Assembly: GCF_001425205.1 (NCBI RefSeq)
Contig: NZ_LMDW01000012.1
Location: forward strand, 79,584-143,583
DNA: 64,000 nt
Direction: 5' to 3'
Origin: Variovorax sp. Root411
Lineage (GTDB): Bacteria > Pseudomonadota > Gammaproteobacteria > Burkholderiales > Burkholderiaceae_C
Shown one piece after another: positions 9,598-18,082 of this stretch. The translations under genes and the position numbers were made by a program. The notes below the pieces were generated by a model that had not been told where the DNA came from, made no database searches, and was given only the letters and a program-made list of their open reading frames with translations. Position 1 is the stretch's first letter. Each line of letters begins with the position of its first letter.

Positions 9598-10599
9598 TCA
9601 GGCCGCGCCGGTCGCCGGCCCGAGCTGGCGCTCGCTCGGGCGCGCGAAGTAGAACCACTCGGCGCCCGGCAGCGCCACCGCGTTGGGAAACACGATGAAG
9701 CCGTCGTCGGGCGCGCTCACCAGCGTGCCGTCGTGGCGCATGCCGATGGGCTCGCCGCGCAGCACTTCGTCGAAGGTGGCCCAGTCGCGCACGAAGCTGT
9801 CTTCCTCGTGCAGGCGGTCGGTCACGCTGGCCAGGCGCAGCAGTTTCGGCGGCTGCGCGGGCGCGCCCGGCAGGCCTTCGGGCAGCGCCGCCATGCCCAG
9901 CAGCGCGAGCGCGCGGCGGATGGCGCGCCATGCCACTTCCGGCGCCTGCGGGTCCAGGTGCTGGCCGCATTCGAGCGTCACGCCGTAGCCCCCGCGGCTG
10001 CGGATGTATTCGTTGGTGCCGCGGCCGAAGTCGAGCGCGGCCTCGTCGGCCGGCACGCCGCCCGCGCGCTGCGCGAGGCCGGCGGCGTAGATGTCGAGCC
10101 AGCCTTCCACCACAACGGGCGTGCCGATGTGCAGCGCGAGCTGGCCTTCCTCGTATGCGCGTGCAAAGGGCTCCAGCGTGCCGGTGTTGTCGCGCGGGCC
10201 GATCATCGCGAAGGCCTCACCCTCGCTCTGGAAGGAATGCAGGTCGAGCAGCACCTCATGGCGCGCGATCAGCGGGGCCAGCACGTTGGTGATGCGGGCT
10301 TCGTAGTCGGCCGGCGCCTCGGAGGGGCGGAACAGCCGGTTGAGGTTGCGCTCGCCCTCGCGCTGCATGCGGCGCCGGGCCAATGGATTGGCGACGGGCA
10401 CCATCGTCAGCTCACCGCGCCGCAGCTGCAGCGTGCCGGCAGCGAACTCGGCCAGGATGCGCTCGATGCCCAGGGTGCCGGAGATTTCGTCGCCGTGCAC
10501 GCCGCCCATCACGAGCAGCCGGGGGCCGGGGTTCAGCGAGGCGAAGGCGTGGATGCGCAGGCTGTCGGTGGCCACGCCGGCAAAAGGATCGGAGGACAT
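9598..10599 (-). CDS. Succinylglutamate desuccinylase/aspartoacylase-family zinc hydrolase
   Basis: 333 residues, cytoplasmic. The zinc site is visible: H35 and E38 in GGVHGDE and H121 in LLDLHSF. The substrate-binding segment GERNLNRLF lies at about 82-90, and a general-base Glu appears in GVTLECGQH near 212. These match the M14-like AstE/AspA family, which releases acyl groups from amino acids. No arginine succinyltransferase genes are near, so it need not be AstE itself; the substrate is open. It precedes ku on the same strand with a 73-base gap carrying the TCCTAC element. Confidence 0.88.
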   Translation of the reverse strand: MSSDPFAGVATDSLRIHAFASLNPGPRLLVMGGVHGDEISGTLGIERILAEFAAGTLQLRRGELTMVPVANPLARRRMQREGERNLNRLFRPSEAPADYEARITNVLAPLIARHEVLLDLHSFQSEGEAFAMIGPRDNTGTLEPFARAYEEGQLALHIGTPVVVEGWLDIYAAGLAQRAGGVPADEAALDFGRGTNEYIRSRGGYGVTLECGQHLDPQAPEVAWRAIRRALALLGMAALPEGLPGAPAQPPKLLRLASVTDRLHEEDSFVRDWATFDEVLRGEPIGMRHDGTLVSAPDDGFIVFPNAVALPGAEWFYFARPSERQLGPATGAA

Positions 10600-10701
10600 C
10601 CTGGGGATTATTGCGGAGGCCCTTCCATGCGCGCAAAGGCGCTACCCATTTAATAGCGCCTCATAGCACCGAGCGGGCACCTACAGGGGCTGCCTCGTAT
10701 T

Positions 10702-10707
10702 TCCTAC
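10702..10707 (+). promoter_or_regulatory. TCCTAC element upstream of the 90-residue gene
   Basis: TTTCCTACCGGCCCGGC lies about 53 bases before the next start, at nearly the same distance as the like element of ku. Candidate promoter element; weak on its own. Confidence 0.25.
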
Positions 10708-10759
10708 CGGCCCGGCGGCAGCCGCGACGCAGGCTCGTTCCTCATCGAAGGAGCCACGC

Positions 10760-11032
10760 ATGACCCCCAGCAAGAGCAGCAAGAGCAAGACCCCGCCGGC
10801 CGATCCCCTGAAGGACGCCGGTGGCGGCAAGACCAAGGTGGAGCAAGGCGGCGAATCGGCGCCGCGCCTGCCGCACGAGCGCGACCAGTCGTCAGACAGC
10901 CAGCAGACCCAGGACGGCCGTCCGCCCGAGGTGGGCCGTCAGGCCCATGAAGACGTCGAACGCGGCCTGGTCGACACGGACCGCGGCCTGCAGGCCGACA
11001 GCGTCGAAGGCGGCGGGAAGGTCAGGCGCTGA
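10760..11032 (+). CDS. Small hydrophilic, probably disordered protein
   Basis: 90 residues, rich in Lys, Gly, Gln, Asp and Ser, with no hydrophobic segment, so probably unfolded. An AAGGAG site precedes the ATG by a good distance. It overlaps the end of rpe tail to tail by 11 bases. I do not recognise a domain. Its composition recalls hydrophilic stress or desiccation-type proteins, and it shares the upstream TCCTAC element with stress genes, but this is only suggestive. Confidence 0.7.
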   Translation: MTPSKSSKSKTPPADPLKDAGGGKTKVEQGGESAPRLPHERDQSSDSQQTQDGRPPEVGRQAHEDVERGLVDTDRGLQADSVEGGGKVRR

Positions 11033-11717
11033 CGACGCCGGCCAGCTGCCTGCGCATGTCGGCGATCACGGCGCCGTATTCCTTGGCGTTGAAGATCGCG
11101 CTGCCGGCCACGAAGGTGTCGGCGCCGGCCGAGGCCACGCGCGCGATGTTGTCGGCCTTGATGCCGCCGTCCACCTCGAGGCGGATGTCGCGCCCGCTCT
11201 GCTCGATGCGCTTGCGGGCGAGTTCGATCTTGCGCAGCGCCGAGTCGATGAAGCTCTGGCCGCCGAAGCCGGGGTTCACGCTCATGATCAGGATCAGGTC
11301 GATGTCGTCGATCGCCCAGTCCAGCGATTCGAGCCCCAGCCCGGGGTTGAACACCAGCCCCGCCTTGCAGCCGGCCGCCTTGATGGCCTGGATGCTGCGG
11401 TGCGTGTGGGGCGAAGCGTCGGGGTGAAAGCTGATGTAGTCGGCGCCCGCTTGCGCGAAAGAGGCCGCCAGTGCGTCGACCGGCTGGATCATCAGGTGCA
11501 CGTCGACCGGCACCGGGGTGCCGTCTGCCTTCCTGGCGTAGGGCTTGAGCGCCTGGCAGATCATCGGGCCGAAGGTCAGGTTCGGCACGTAGTGGTTGTC
11601 CATCACGTCGAAGTGGATCCAGTCGGCGCCGGCCGCGATCACGTCGGTCAGTTCTTTGCCGAGGTGCGCAAAATCGGCGGACAGGATGGAGGGCGCGATG
11701 CGGAACGGGGTGCTCAT
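11022..11717 (-). CDS. rpe: Ribulose-phosphate 3-epimerase
   Basis: 231 residues, a TIM-barrel enzyme of the pentose phosphate and Calvin pathways that interconverts ribulose 5-phosphate and xylulose 5-phosphate. Signatures are [10 protein letters not shown] near the N-terminus, [23 protein letters not shown] and VDGGI near the C-terminus. The start begins [10 protein letters not shown]; a nine-residue extension exists in frame. Divergent from apaG by 59 bases. Confidence 0.97.
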   Translation of the reverse strand: MSTPFRIAPSILSADFAHLGKELTDVIAAGADWIHFDVMDNHYVPNLTFGPMICQALKPYARKADGTPVPVDVHLMIQPVDALAASFAQAGADYISFHPDASPHTHRSIQAIKAAGCKAGLVFNPGLGLESLDWAIDDIDLILIMSVNPGFGGQSFIDSALRKIELARKRIEQSGRDIRLEVDGGIKADNIARVASAGADTFVAGSAIFNAKEYGAVIADMRRQLAGVVSA

Positions 11718-11776
11718 AACCCCCGATTCTCGCAGCCGCCGCAAGTCCGACCAAAGGCCTCCGTTACCATGCGCCC

Positions 11777-12172
11777 ATGCCGCACAGCCCCTTCAGCGTA
11801 CAAGTAGAGCCGCGCTACCTGGCCGAACAGTCTTCGGCCAAGGACAACATCTACACCTTCTCGTACACGGTCACCATCACGAACACGGGTTCGGTGGCCG
11901 CCCAGTTGATCGCGCGCCACTGGCTCATCAACGACGCCTCGGGCCATGCGCAGGAGGTCAAGGGCCTGGGCGTGATCGGGCAGCAGCCGCTGCTGGCGCC
12001 CGGTGAATCCTTCCGCTACACGAGCGGCTGCCGCCTGCAGGCGCCCAGCGGAACGATGCACGGCAGCTACTTCGTGGTGACGGAGGAAGGCAATCGCTTC
12101 GACGTGCCGATCCCGATGTTCGTGCTCGAGGCAGACATCGGAGGAGCCCCCGTCTCCCGCGTCCTGCATTGA
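11777..12172 (+). CDS. apaG: ApaG-family protein
   Basis: 131 residues, a single fibronectin-III-like beta-sandwich, full length for the family. Conserved features include [31 protein letters not shown] and [10 protein letters not shown]. In enterobacteria it is linked to cobalt/magnesium resistance and diadenosine polyphosphates; its biochemical role is not settled. It is followed by an interspersed repeat and hairpin, so it is probably monocistronic. Confidence 0.95.
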   Translation: MPHSPFSVQVEPRYLAEQSSAKDNIYTFSYTVTITNTGSVAAQLIARHWLINDASGHAQEVKGLGVIGQQPLLAPGESFRYTSGCRLQAPSGTMHGSYFVVTEEGNRFDVPIPMFVLEADIGGAPVSRVLH

Positions 12173-12175
12173 GTA

Positions 12176-12229
12176 CTCCCCCAGGCTTCGCGCACTTCGT
12201 GTCGCTCCTCCTTCCCCCTAGCCGGGGGC
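12176..12229. repeat. Interspersed CCCCCAGGCTTCGCG repeat, copy 1
   Basis: A sequence beginning CTCCCCCAGGCTTCGCGC and ending GCCGGGGGC. A similar element, with CCCCCCAGGCTGCGCGC at one end and CTACCGGGGGC at the other, is at 34684-34733, and a short fragment is at 40712-40730. The ends are partly complementary (CCCCC and GGGGG), so it may form a hairpin. Such elements are common between genes in this bacterial family; function unknown. Confidence 0.6.
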
Positions 12230-12266
12230 AACACCGGCGGCCCGGCAAAGCCGGTTCCGCGGTGTT
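12230..12266. terminator. Hairpin after apaG
   Basis: Arms AACACCG (12230-12236) and CGGTGTT (12260-12266) pair with further GC pairing inside. No T-tract follows, so it is at best a weak terminator or part of the neighbouring repeat. Confidence 0.35.
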
Positions 12267-12292
12267 CACCGCATAGATCCCCACTCACACCC

Positions 12293-14284
12293 ATGGCTGC
12301 CGCATCGCGCGACTTGCAGGGGCTGCTTGCCGGCCTCGACCCGACGGCCGACGTGGCGCAGCGCCACATCTGGCTCATCAACCTCTTCGACTGGGTGCGC
12401 GGCGACCGCGCTTCGCCCCAGGCAGCCATCGGCCGCGTGCAGCTGCTGCTCGACGCCATCGAGGCACGGCCCGAGTTGCGCGAGCGGCTGCGCGCCTGGT
12501 GGCGCACCTTCACGCAGACGGTCGACCTGACCACGCTGCTGGCCGACTACGGCTTCGCCCCGCGCACGGCCTTCGCGAGCGAGCTCGGCGAGCGGCTGCG
12601 CCGCAAGATCCTGCCCGGCACGCCCGAAACCACCGACGCGTCGGACCTGTTCCGCATGGTGCTGCCCGGCGTGTTCGACGCGGGCTGGATCGCGCTGCTC
12701 GACGAGACGCAGCTCTCGCGTATCGGCGCCCTGCTGGCCGACGCTGCGCTGGACGCCAACGGCGCGCCGCGCTGGCGCCACACCGTGATGGACGCCGTCA
12801 CGTACTGCAGCAGCCAGGTGGTGGCGGCCGGTTTCTCGCCCGAACTGCGCCTGCGCATGAGCACCGACGCAGTGGGCGAGACGCGCCCCTTCCACTCGCT
12901 GATGGCCGACCTCGACGAACTGCGCGAGCAGATGTTCGAGCGCCCCGGAGAACATCGCGACGAAGAGGCTCTGCAGGCCGCCTTCGTGGCCTTCCGCGAC
13001 CGGCTCGACGCCTGCCGCGCCGGCGCCGCCTCGGTCTACACGCACCTGGAAGACAACGGCATCTCGGTCGGCCTGGTGTTCCGGCTGCGCCAGCTGCGCG
13101 AGCGGGTGCTGCGCATCCGCGAGCTGCTCGACTGCCTGATGACGCCCACCCCGGGGCCCAGCGCGGCGCGGCTGGTCGGCCGGCTGGTGCTGGCCGGCGG
13201 CGAGCGCAATAGCATCCGCGCGCTGATCGCCTCCAACTCGTCGATGCTGGCCGCCAAGGTGACCGAGCGCAGCGCCGAGACCGGCGAGCACTACATCACC
13301 CGCGACCGCGCCAGCTACGTGCAGATGGTGAAGAAGGCGGCCGGCGGCGGCGCGTTCACGGCCATCACGGTGCTGCTGAAGTTCGGCATCTACGCGCTGG
13401 GCCTGTCGGCCTTCTGGAGCGGGCTGGGCTCGGGGCTGATGTACGCGGCCAGCTTCGTCGCGATCCAGTTGCTGCACCTGACGTTGGCCACCAAGCAGCC
13501 CGCGATGACGGCACCCGCCATGGCGGCGCGGCTGCGGGACATCAAGTCGGACGCGGCAGTGGACGATTTCGTCGACGAAGTCGCCAACCTCGTGCGCTCG
13601 CAGGTGGCGGCGGTGCTGGGCAACGTGCTGGCGGTGGTGCCGGCGGTGGCGGCCATCGCGCTGCTGGCGCAGCTTGCGCTGGGTCGGCCGCTGCTCGACG
13701 CAGCCCCCGCGGCGGCCACGCTGAAATCGTTGTCGCTGGCCGGCCCGACCGCGCTTTATGCGGCAATCACCGGCATCCTGCTGTTTTCGGCCAGCATCAT
13801 CGCCGGATGGACAGAAAATGCCTTTGTCCTGCACCGCATGGACTCGGCCATGCGTTACAACCCTCGCATCGGCGCCTTTCTTGGTGCCGCACGGGCTCGC
13901 CGCTGGGCCGATTTCATGCGCACAAACATTTCAGGCTTCGCCTCCAACATCTCGCTGGGACTCATGCTCGGGCTGCTGCCCGCGTTCGCGGGTTTCTTCG
14001 GGCTCGGCCTGGACGTGCGACACGTGACACTATCGGCCGGACAGATCGCCGCGGCGGCGGCATCCACCGGCCTCGCGGTGCTGCAGCAGCCTGCGCTGTG
14101 GTGGGCGGTGGCGGCGATCCCGGTCATTGGCGCGCTCAATGTGAGCGTGAGTTTCTACTTCGCTTTCCGCTTGGCGCTGCGCGCGCACAGCGTGAGCCTC
14201 GGTGACCGCGCGCGCATCCGCAGCGCGATCTGGGCCCGCTGGCGCAGCCGGCCGGTGAGCTTTTTCCTTCCTGGACGAATTTGA
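12293..14284 (+). CDS. gcr: Gcr-type 'site-specific recombinase' family membrane protein
   Basis: 663 residues. This matches the family annotated as site-specific recombinase (gcr of Neisseria), though I see no tyrosine- or serine-recombinase motif. Residues about 1-340 are soluble and helical. Residues about 345-640 hold several hydrophobic segments (for example 350-395, 440-470, 480-505, 555-590, 595-635), predicting an integral membrane protein. The recombinase name rests on family tradition and is doubtful for a membrane protein. The stop overlaps the TTG start of the downstream antiporter gene, so the two are translationally coupled. Confidence 0.85.
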   Translation: MAAASRDLQGLLAGLDPTADVAQRHIWLINLFDWVRGDRASPQAAIGRVQLLLDAIEARPELRERLRAWWRTFTQTVDLTTLLADYGFAPRTAFASELGERLRRKILPGTPETTDASDLFRMVLPGVFDAGWIALLDETQLSRIGALLADAALDANGAPRWRHTVMDAVTYCSSQVVAAGFSPELRLRMSTDAVGETRPFHSLMADLDELREQMFERPGEHRDEEALQAAFVAFRDRLDACRAGAASVYTHLEDNGISVGLVFRLRQLRERVLRIRELLDCLMTPTPGPSAARLVGRLVLAGGERNSIRALIASNSSMLAAKVTERSAETGEHYITRDRASYVQMVKKAAGGGAFTAITVLLKFGIYALGLSAFWSGLGSGLMYAASFVAIQLLHLTLATKQPAMTAPAMAARLRDIKSDAAVDDFVDEVANLVRSQVAAVLGNVLAVVPAVAAIALLAQLALGRPLLDAAPAAATLKSLSLAGPTALYAAITGILLFSASIIAGWTENAFVLHRMDSAMRYNPRIGAFLGAARARRWADFMRTNISGFASNISLGLMLGLLPAFAGFFGLGLDVRHVTLSAGQIAAAAASTGLAVLQQPALWWAVAAIPVIGALNVSVSFYFAFRLALRAHSVSLGDRARIRSAIWARWRSRPVSFFLPGRI

Positions 14285-15546
14285 CTAGCTTCTTCAACGA
14301 TCTGCTGGGCTTCTGGTCCGAATGGGTTCGCCCCTCTGCGGGCCTGCCCACCGTGCTGTGGTCGCTGCTGCTGGCGGCGGCGGCGGCTTCCGGCCACCTC
14401 GTGCAGCGCTACCTGGGGCTGCCCAAGGTGATCGGCTATTCGCTGGTGGGCGCGGTAGTGGGCTTCGCCGGCTTTGAAGGCGCGATCTGGCCGCTGCGCG
14501 GCATCAGCCTCTTCCTGCTCGAGCTCGGCGTGGCCGTGGTGCTGTTCGAGGCCGGCGGGCGGCTGCCGTTGCGCTGGTTCCGCCACAACCCGATGGTGCT
14601 GGTGCAGAGCCTGCTCGAAGCCACGCTGACCTACTTCGGCGTGTACTGGGTGCTCACGCTGCTGGGCCTGCCCGAGCCGGTGGCCAACCCGATCGCGCTG
14701 ATGGCCATCGTCGCCTCGCCCGCGGTGCTGAGCCGCGTGATCATCGACACGCGCGCTGCCGGCCCCGTGACCGAGCGCGCGATGACGCTGGCCACGCTGA
14801 ACACCTTCTATGCGCTGGCACTGGGCTACGCGCAGGCCGGGCTGATCGAGCGCGCGCCGCAGACGATGCTGCAGAAGCTCTATCCGGTGGCGGTGGTGCT
14901 GGGCCTGTCGTTCGTGGTCGGCGCGATCATGGCGCTGGCGCTGCGCTCGGCGCTGCGGGTGATGAGCCCGTCGAGCGAGAACACGTCGATCCTGCTGCTG
15001 GCGATCATCGCGGCGGGCGCTGCGCTCACCGCGCACGTCGGCGGCTCGGCGCCGCTCGCGGCCCTGATCGGCGGCGTGCTGCTCAAGACCCTCAACCCCA
15101 AGCCCTGGGCCTGGCAGCGGCAACTGGGCACGGCGGCCTCGCTGCTCACCATGCTGATGTTCGTGCTGGTGTCGATCGTGGCAGCGCAGGCCGACTGGAC
15201 GCTGCCGGTGGCCAGCGTGGTGATCGCCGTGATCGGCGTGCGCCTGCTGGCCAAGATCTCCGGCGTGGCCATTGCCAACCCGGGCAGCGGCGCGAGCTGG
15301 AAGCAGGCCTTCTGGGTCGGCTGCGCGATGTCGCCGCTGTCGTCGATCGCGCTGCTCATCGCCTCCAACTTCGCCACCGCCTCGCCGCTGCTGGGCACCA
15401 TGATCACGCAGGTGGCCCTGCCCTCGATCCTGCTGATGGAAGTGGTGGGCGCGGTGCTCGCCACGGTGGCCATCCATGCGGTGGGCGAGAGTTCGGTGCC
15501 CTGGGCGCCGCAGGCCTTCAGCATCACCGAGGACACGCAGCGATGA
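14281..15546 (+). CDS. CPA2-type cation:proton antiporter
   Basis: 421 residues, about 12 hydrophobic spans, matching the sodium/hydrogen exchanger domain of the CPA2 family; no cytoplasmic nucleotide-binding (RCK) domain follows. The frame opens with TTG at 14281, overlapping the gcr stop by four bases (TTGA), and no nearer ATG is available. The end overlaps the YbdK gene start (ATGA). It probably exchanges Na+ or K+ for H+ across the inner membrane; ion choice cannot be told from sequence. Its coupling to a GCS2-family ligase gene is notable. Confidence 0.9.
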   Translation: MTSFFNDLLGFWSEWVRPSAGLPTVLWSLLLAAAAASGHLVQRYLGLPKVIGYSLVGAVVGFAGFEGAIWPLRGISLFLLELGVAVVLFEAGGRLPLRWFRHNPMVLVQSLLEATLTYFGVYWVLTLLGLPEPVANPIALMAIVASPAVLSRVIIDTRAAGPVTERAMTLATLNTFYALALGYAQAGLIERAPQTMLQKLYPVAVVLGLSFVVGAIMALALRSALRVMSPSSENTSILLLAIIAAGAALTAHVGGSAPLAALIGGVLLKTLNPKPWAWQRQLGTAASLLTMLMFVLVSIVAAQADWTLPVASVVIAVIGVRLLAKISGVAIANPGSGASWKQAFWVGCAMSPLSSIALLIASNFATASPLLGTMITQVALPSILLMEVVGAVLATVAIHAVGESSVPWAPQAFSITEDTQR

Positions 15547-16760
15547 GCGCCGCAGCCAACAACAACATCCCCGTCGACCCGGACAGCGACGACGTCCGCT
15601 CGGCGCCGCTGCCATCGGACCCCGAGAGCCGCGCGGTCAAGCTCGAACCCTTCAACAAGTCGGAGGCGCTGTCGCTCGGCGTGGAGCTCGAGCTGCAGCT
15701 CGTGAACACGCACGACTACGACCTTGCCCCGTACGCCGAAGACATGCTGCGGCTGATGGCGCAGACCCCGCTGCCCGGCAGCGTGGTGCCCGAGATGACG
15801 TCGAGCATGATCGAGATCTCGACCGACATCTGCCACTCGGCGCAGGACGTGATCACGCAGCTCTCGCCGATCCGCGAGGCGCTGATCCGCAATGCCGACA
15901 AGCTCAACATCGCGGTGGTCGGCGGCGGTACGCACGCGTTCCAGCAGTGGCACGAGCGGCGCATCTACGACAAGCCGCGCTTTCGCGAGCTGTCGGAGCT
16001 GTACGGCTACCTGAGCAAGCAGTTCACCATCTTCGGCCAGCACGTGCACATCGGCTGCCCCGATGCCGACTCGGCGCTGTTGATGCTGCATCGCATGTCG
16101 CGCTACATCCCGCACTTCATCGCGCTGTCGGCGTCTTCGCCGTTCGTGCAGGGGCAGGACACTCAGTTCGACTCGGCGCGGCTGAACTCGGTGTTCGCAT
16201 TCCCACTGTCGGGCCGCGCGCCCTTCACCACGAGCTGGAAGGAGTTCGAGGCCTACTTCGAGCGCATGACCCGCACCGGCGTCGTGCGCAGCATGAAGGA
16301 CTTCTACTGGGACATCCGCCCCAAGCCCGAGTTCGGCACCATCGAGATCCGCGTGTTCGACACGCCGCTCACGGTGGAGCGCGCCGCCGCGCTCGCGGGC
16401 TACGTGCAGTCGCTGGCCGCATGGTTCCTGCAGGAGCAGCCCTTCGCACCGACCGAGGACGACTACCTCGTCTACACCTACAACCGCTTCCAGGCCTGCC
16501 GCTTCGGCCTCGACGCGGTGTACGTCGACCCCGCCACCGGCCAGCACATGCCGCTGCGCGACCACATCCTGATGACGATGACGCAGCTCGAATGGCACAG
16601 CGAGGCGCTCAACGCCACGCAGGCACTGGGCGAGCTGCGCACCAGCGTGGAGGCCAACCGCAACGATGCGCGCTGGCTGCGCGAGAAACAGGGCAAGGAG
16701 CGGCTGCTGGCAGAGGTGGTGCGGCAGGCGGCGCTGCGGTTCAGGGGCGCGGCGGCCTGA
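15543..16760 (+). CDS. YbdK-family carboxylate-amine ligase (GCS2)
   Basis: 405 residues. The fold is that of glutamate-cysteine ligase type 2: ELELQLVN near residues 49-56, [24 protein letters not shown], and [21 protein letters not shown]. coli YbdK shows only weak glutamate-cysteine ligase activity, so the true product is unsettled. The main gshA and gshB genes lie elsewhere in this window, so this is a second, distinct ligase. An acidic N-terminal extension of about 35 residues precedes the core. ATGA overlap with the antiporter gene shows a three-gene operon with gcr. Confidence 0.93.
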   Translation: MSAAANNNIPVDPDSDDVRSAPLPSDPESRAVKLEPFNKSEALSLGVELELQLVNTHDYDLAPYAEDMLRLMAQTPLPGSVVPEMTSSMIEISTDICHSAQDVITQLSPIREALIRNADKLNIAVVGGGTHAFQQWHERRIYDKPRFRELSELYGYLSKQFTIFGQHVHIGCPDADSALLMLHRMSRYIPHFIALSASSPFVQGQDTQFDSARLNSVFAFPLSGRAPFTTSWKEFEAYFERMTRTGVVRSMKDFYWDIRPKPEFGTIEIRVFDTPLTVERAAALAGYVQSLAAWFLQEQPFAPTEDDYLVYTYNRFQACRFGLDAVYVDPATGQHMPLRDHILMTMTQLEWHSEALNATQALGELRTSVEANRNDARWLREKQGKERLLAEVVRQAALRFRGAAA

Positions 16761-16791
16761 GCGCGAACCCACCGCACCGGCCGCGCGGCCT

Positions 16792-17016
16792 TCAGCGCGG
16801 GATGTATCCCTTGTCGAGGATGCGGCCGTCGACCGCGTCGATCACGAAGCGCGCGCGCGCACCGAACGCCATCGCGTTGCTGTTGATCTCCCAACGCGCC
16901 GCGCCCTTGCCGAACCAGGGCTTGCGCAGCCGTGCCTGCACCGGCTCGACGAAGGCCCAGCCAGCCGCCATGGCGGCGGCGCGCGCCAGAGCAATGGCGT
17001 CTTTCTCGTCGATCAT
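16792..17016 (-). CDS. Small protein overlapping the HExxH membrane protein gene (candidate immunity protein)
   Basis: 74 residues, starting MIDEKDAIAL. An N-terminal helix (about 4-20) is followed by strands ending in a VIDAVDGRILDKGYIPR-like tail. This shape (helix, then WEINSN-type strand, then DxxDGRIL) resembles the small NTF2-fold or PepSY-like proteins found as immunity proteins beside polymorphic toxins; this is fold-pattern inference, not a database hit. Its ATG overlaps the stop of the upstream HExxH gene (ATGA), so the two are translationally coupled. A frame of this length inside coding-like sequence, exactly coupled, is strong evidence it is real. Confidence 0.7.
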   Translation of the reverse strand: MIDEKDAIALARAAAMAAGWAFVEPVQARLRKPWFGKGAARWEINSNAMAFGARARFVIDAVDGRILDKGYIPR

Positions 17017-17960
17017 CGCGACCCCGGTGGCGGCAGTGGTGGCAGCGCGGCGTTCGGCGGGATCGGCCCGTCGCTCACGCTGACCCAGAAGCTGGTGCCG
17101 CCCAGGATGATGGTGCCGATCGCCATGCCTTCGACCTGCATCTGCGAGACGGTGACATAGCCGAACTGGACCGGAAAGCGATAGGCCCCGAGCGCCTGCG
17201 CCAGCCCGTGCACGCGCAGCTGGCCGTAGCCCTCGGCCATCGCCTCTTCGAGGTAGCGCAGCAGCGCCGACTTGGAATAGGCATTCCATCGCAGCTGCGC
17301 GCGCAATTGCCGCAGCGGACCGGTGCGCGGTGCGAAGTAGCGGTGCACGAGTTCGTGGAACAGCGTGATGCGCTGCTCGGTCAGGCTCTGGTTGCGCGCG
17401 ACGGTGACGGCGCCGTACATGTCGGTGCCGCCGAGCGCGCCGCCCGCCAGCGAGCGCGGGCGGCTCAGCTGCAGGCGGGGGCCGCCGGGCGGCGGCGGCA
17501 GGCCGACATCGGGCAGCGGCTCGATCCTGGGCATGCCGCGGGCCATCACCGGCTTGGCCGCGCCGCGCAGCAGCAGGGCCTGGATCGTGGAGATGCCGAG
17601 CAGCATCACCGCCTTGGCGAAGTGCTTCGCGGCCTCGTCGAGATCGGCGTCGGAGCCGGCGTTGACCGACTTCTGCGCGAAGTCGTACAGCTCGCTGGCG
17701 CCCGAAAACACCGCCGTGCCGAGCGCGGCGAACCCCACCACGAGCAGGATCACGTCGACCACTTCGCCAACACCGAAGAAGTGCGAGCCGGCCCACACGA
17801 CCAGTGTGGCGGCCACAATGGCCAGCGCCGCCGGCTCCAGCATGGCCTCGACGGTCTGGCGCGCTTCGCCGGGCAGCAGGGGCAAGGCCCTGCGCATCGC
17901 CTCGCCGACGCGCTCGGTCGTGGACATGGTGGCGGGTGACGCGGAAAGGGTTTCAGCCAT
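17013..17960 (-). CDS. Membrane-anchored HExxH metallopeptidase-like protein (candidate polymorphic toxin/effector)
   Basis: 315 residues. There is no signal peptide. Hydrophobic helices at about 43-61, 66-86 and 113-133 precede a proline-rich linker (141-166). The C-terminal half carries a zincin motif, LFHELVHRYF, giving H202, E203 and H206, with a candidate third ligand in YLEEAMAEGYG (E238, E239 or E243). The N-terminal half, with its paired helices and AAKHFAKAVMLLG segment, recalls the helical regions of type VI or contact-dependent toxins. I infer a toxin whose partner is the overlapping 74-residue gene. No secretion gene, PAAR or VgrG is in the window, so delivery is unknown. It could instead be a household membrane protease. 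Confidence 0.75.
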   Translation of the reverse strand: MAETLSASPATMSTTERVGEAMRRALPLLPGEARQTVEAMLEPAALAIVAATLVVWAGSHFFGVGEVVDVILLVVGFAALGTAVFSGASELYDFAQKSVNAGSDADLDEAAKHFAKAVMLLGISTIQALLLRGAAKPVMARGMPRIEPLPDVGLPPPPGGPRLQLSRPRSLAGGALGGTDMYGAVTVARNQSLTEQRITLFHELVHRYFAPRTGPLRQLRAQLRWNAYSKSALLRYLEEAMAEGYGQLRVHGLAQALGAYRFPVQFGYVTVSQMQVEGMAIGTIILGGTSFWVSVSDGPIPPNAALPPLPPPGSR

Positions 17961-18082
17961 GGTCGCGAACTTTCTATCTAAAGAAGACTTCGGCAGTGAA
18001 AGGCGGGCGCCACGGCGAATCTACCCGAACGCCGCCGGCCGGCCTGCAAGCCAGCGCCACGGCCACCGCTTATGCTCGCCGC

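Noticed and set aside
9598..10599. Calling the zinc hydrolase AstE
   Set aside because: No other arginine succinyltransferase pathway gene is present, so a family-level name is safer.
12293..14284. Integrase or mobile element from the name 'site-specific recombinase'
   Set aside because: No recombinase motif, no attachment sites or other mobile genes nearby, and the protein has membrane spans.
16792..17796. 334-codon frame overlapping the HExxH gene
   Set aside because: Only its last 74 codons, from an ATG coupled to the upstream stop, look like a protein; the rest is a shadow of the HExxH gene.
17961..18082. Thiamine riboswitch before thiL
   Set aside because: I see no conserved thiamine-pyrophosphate riboswitch core in this short region.
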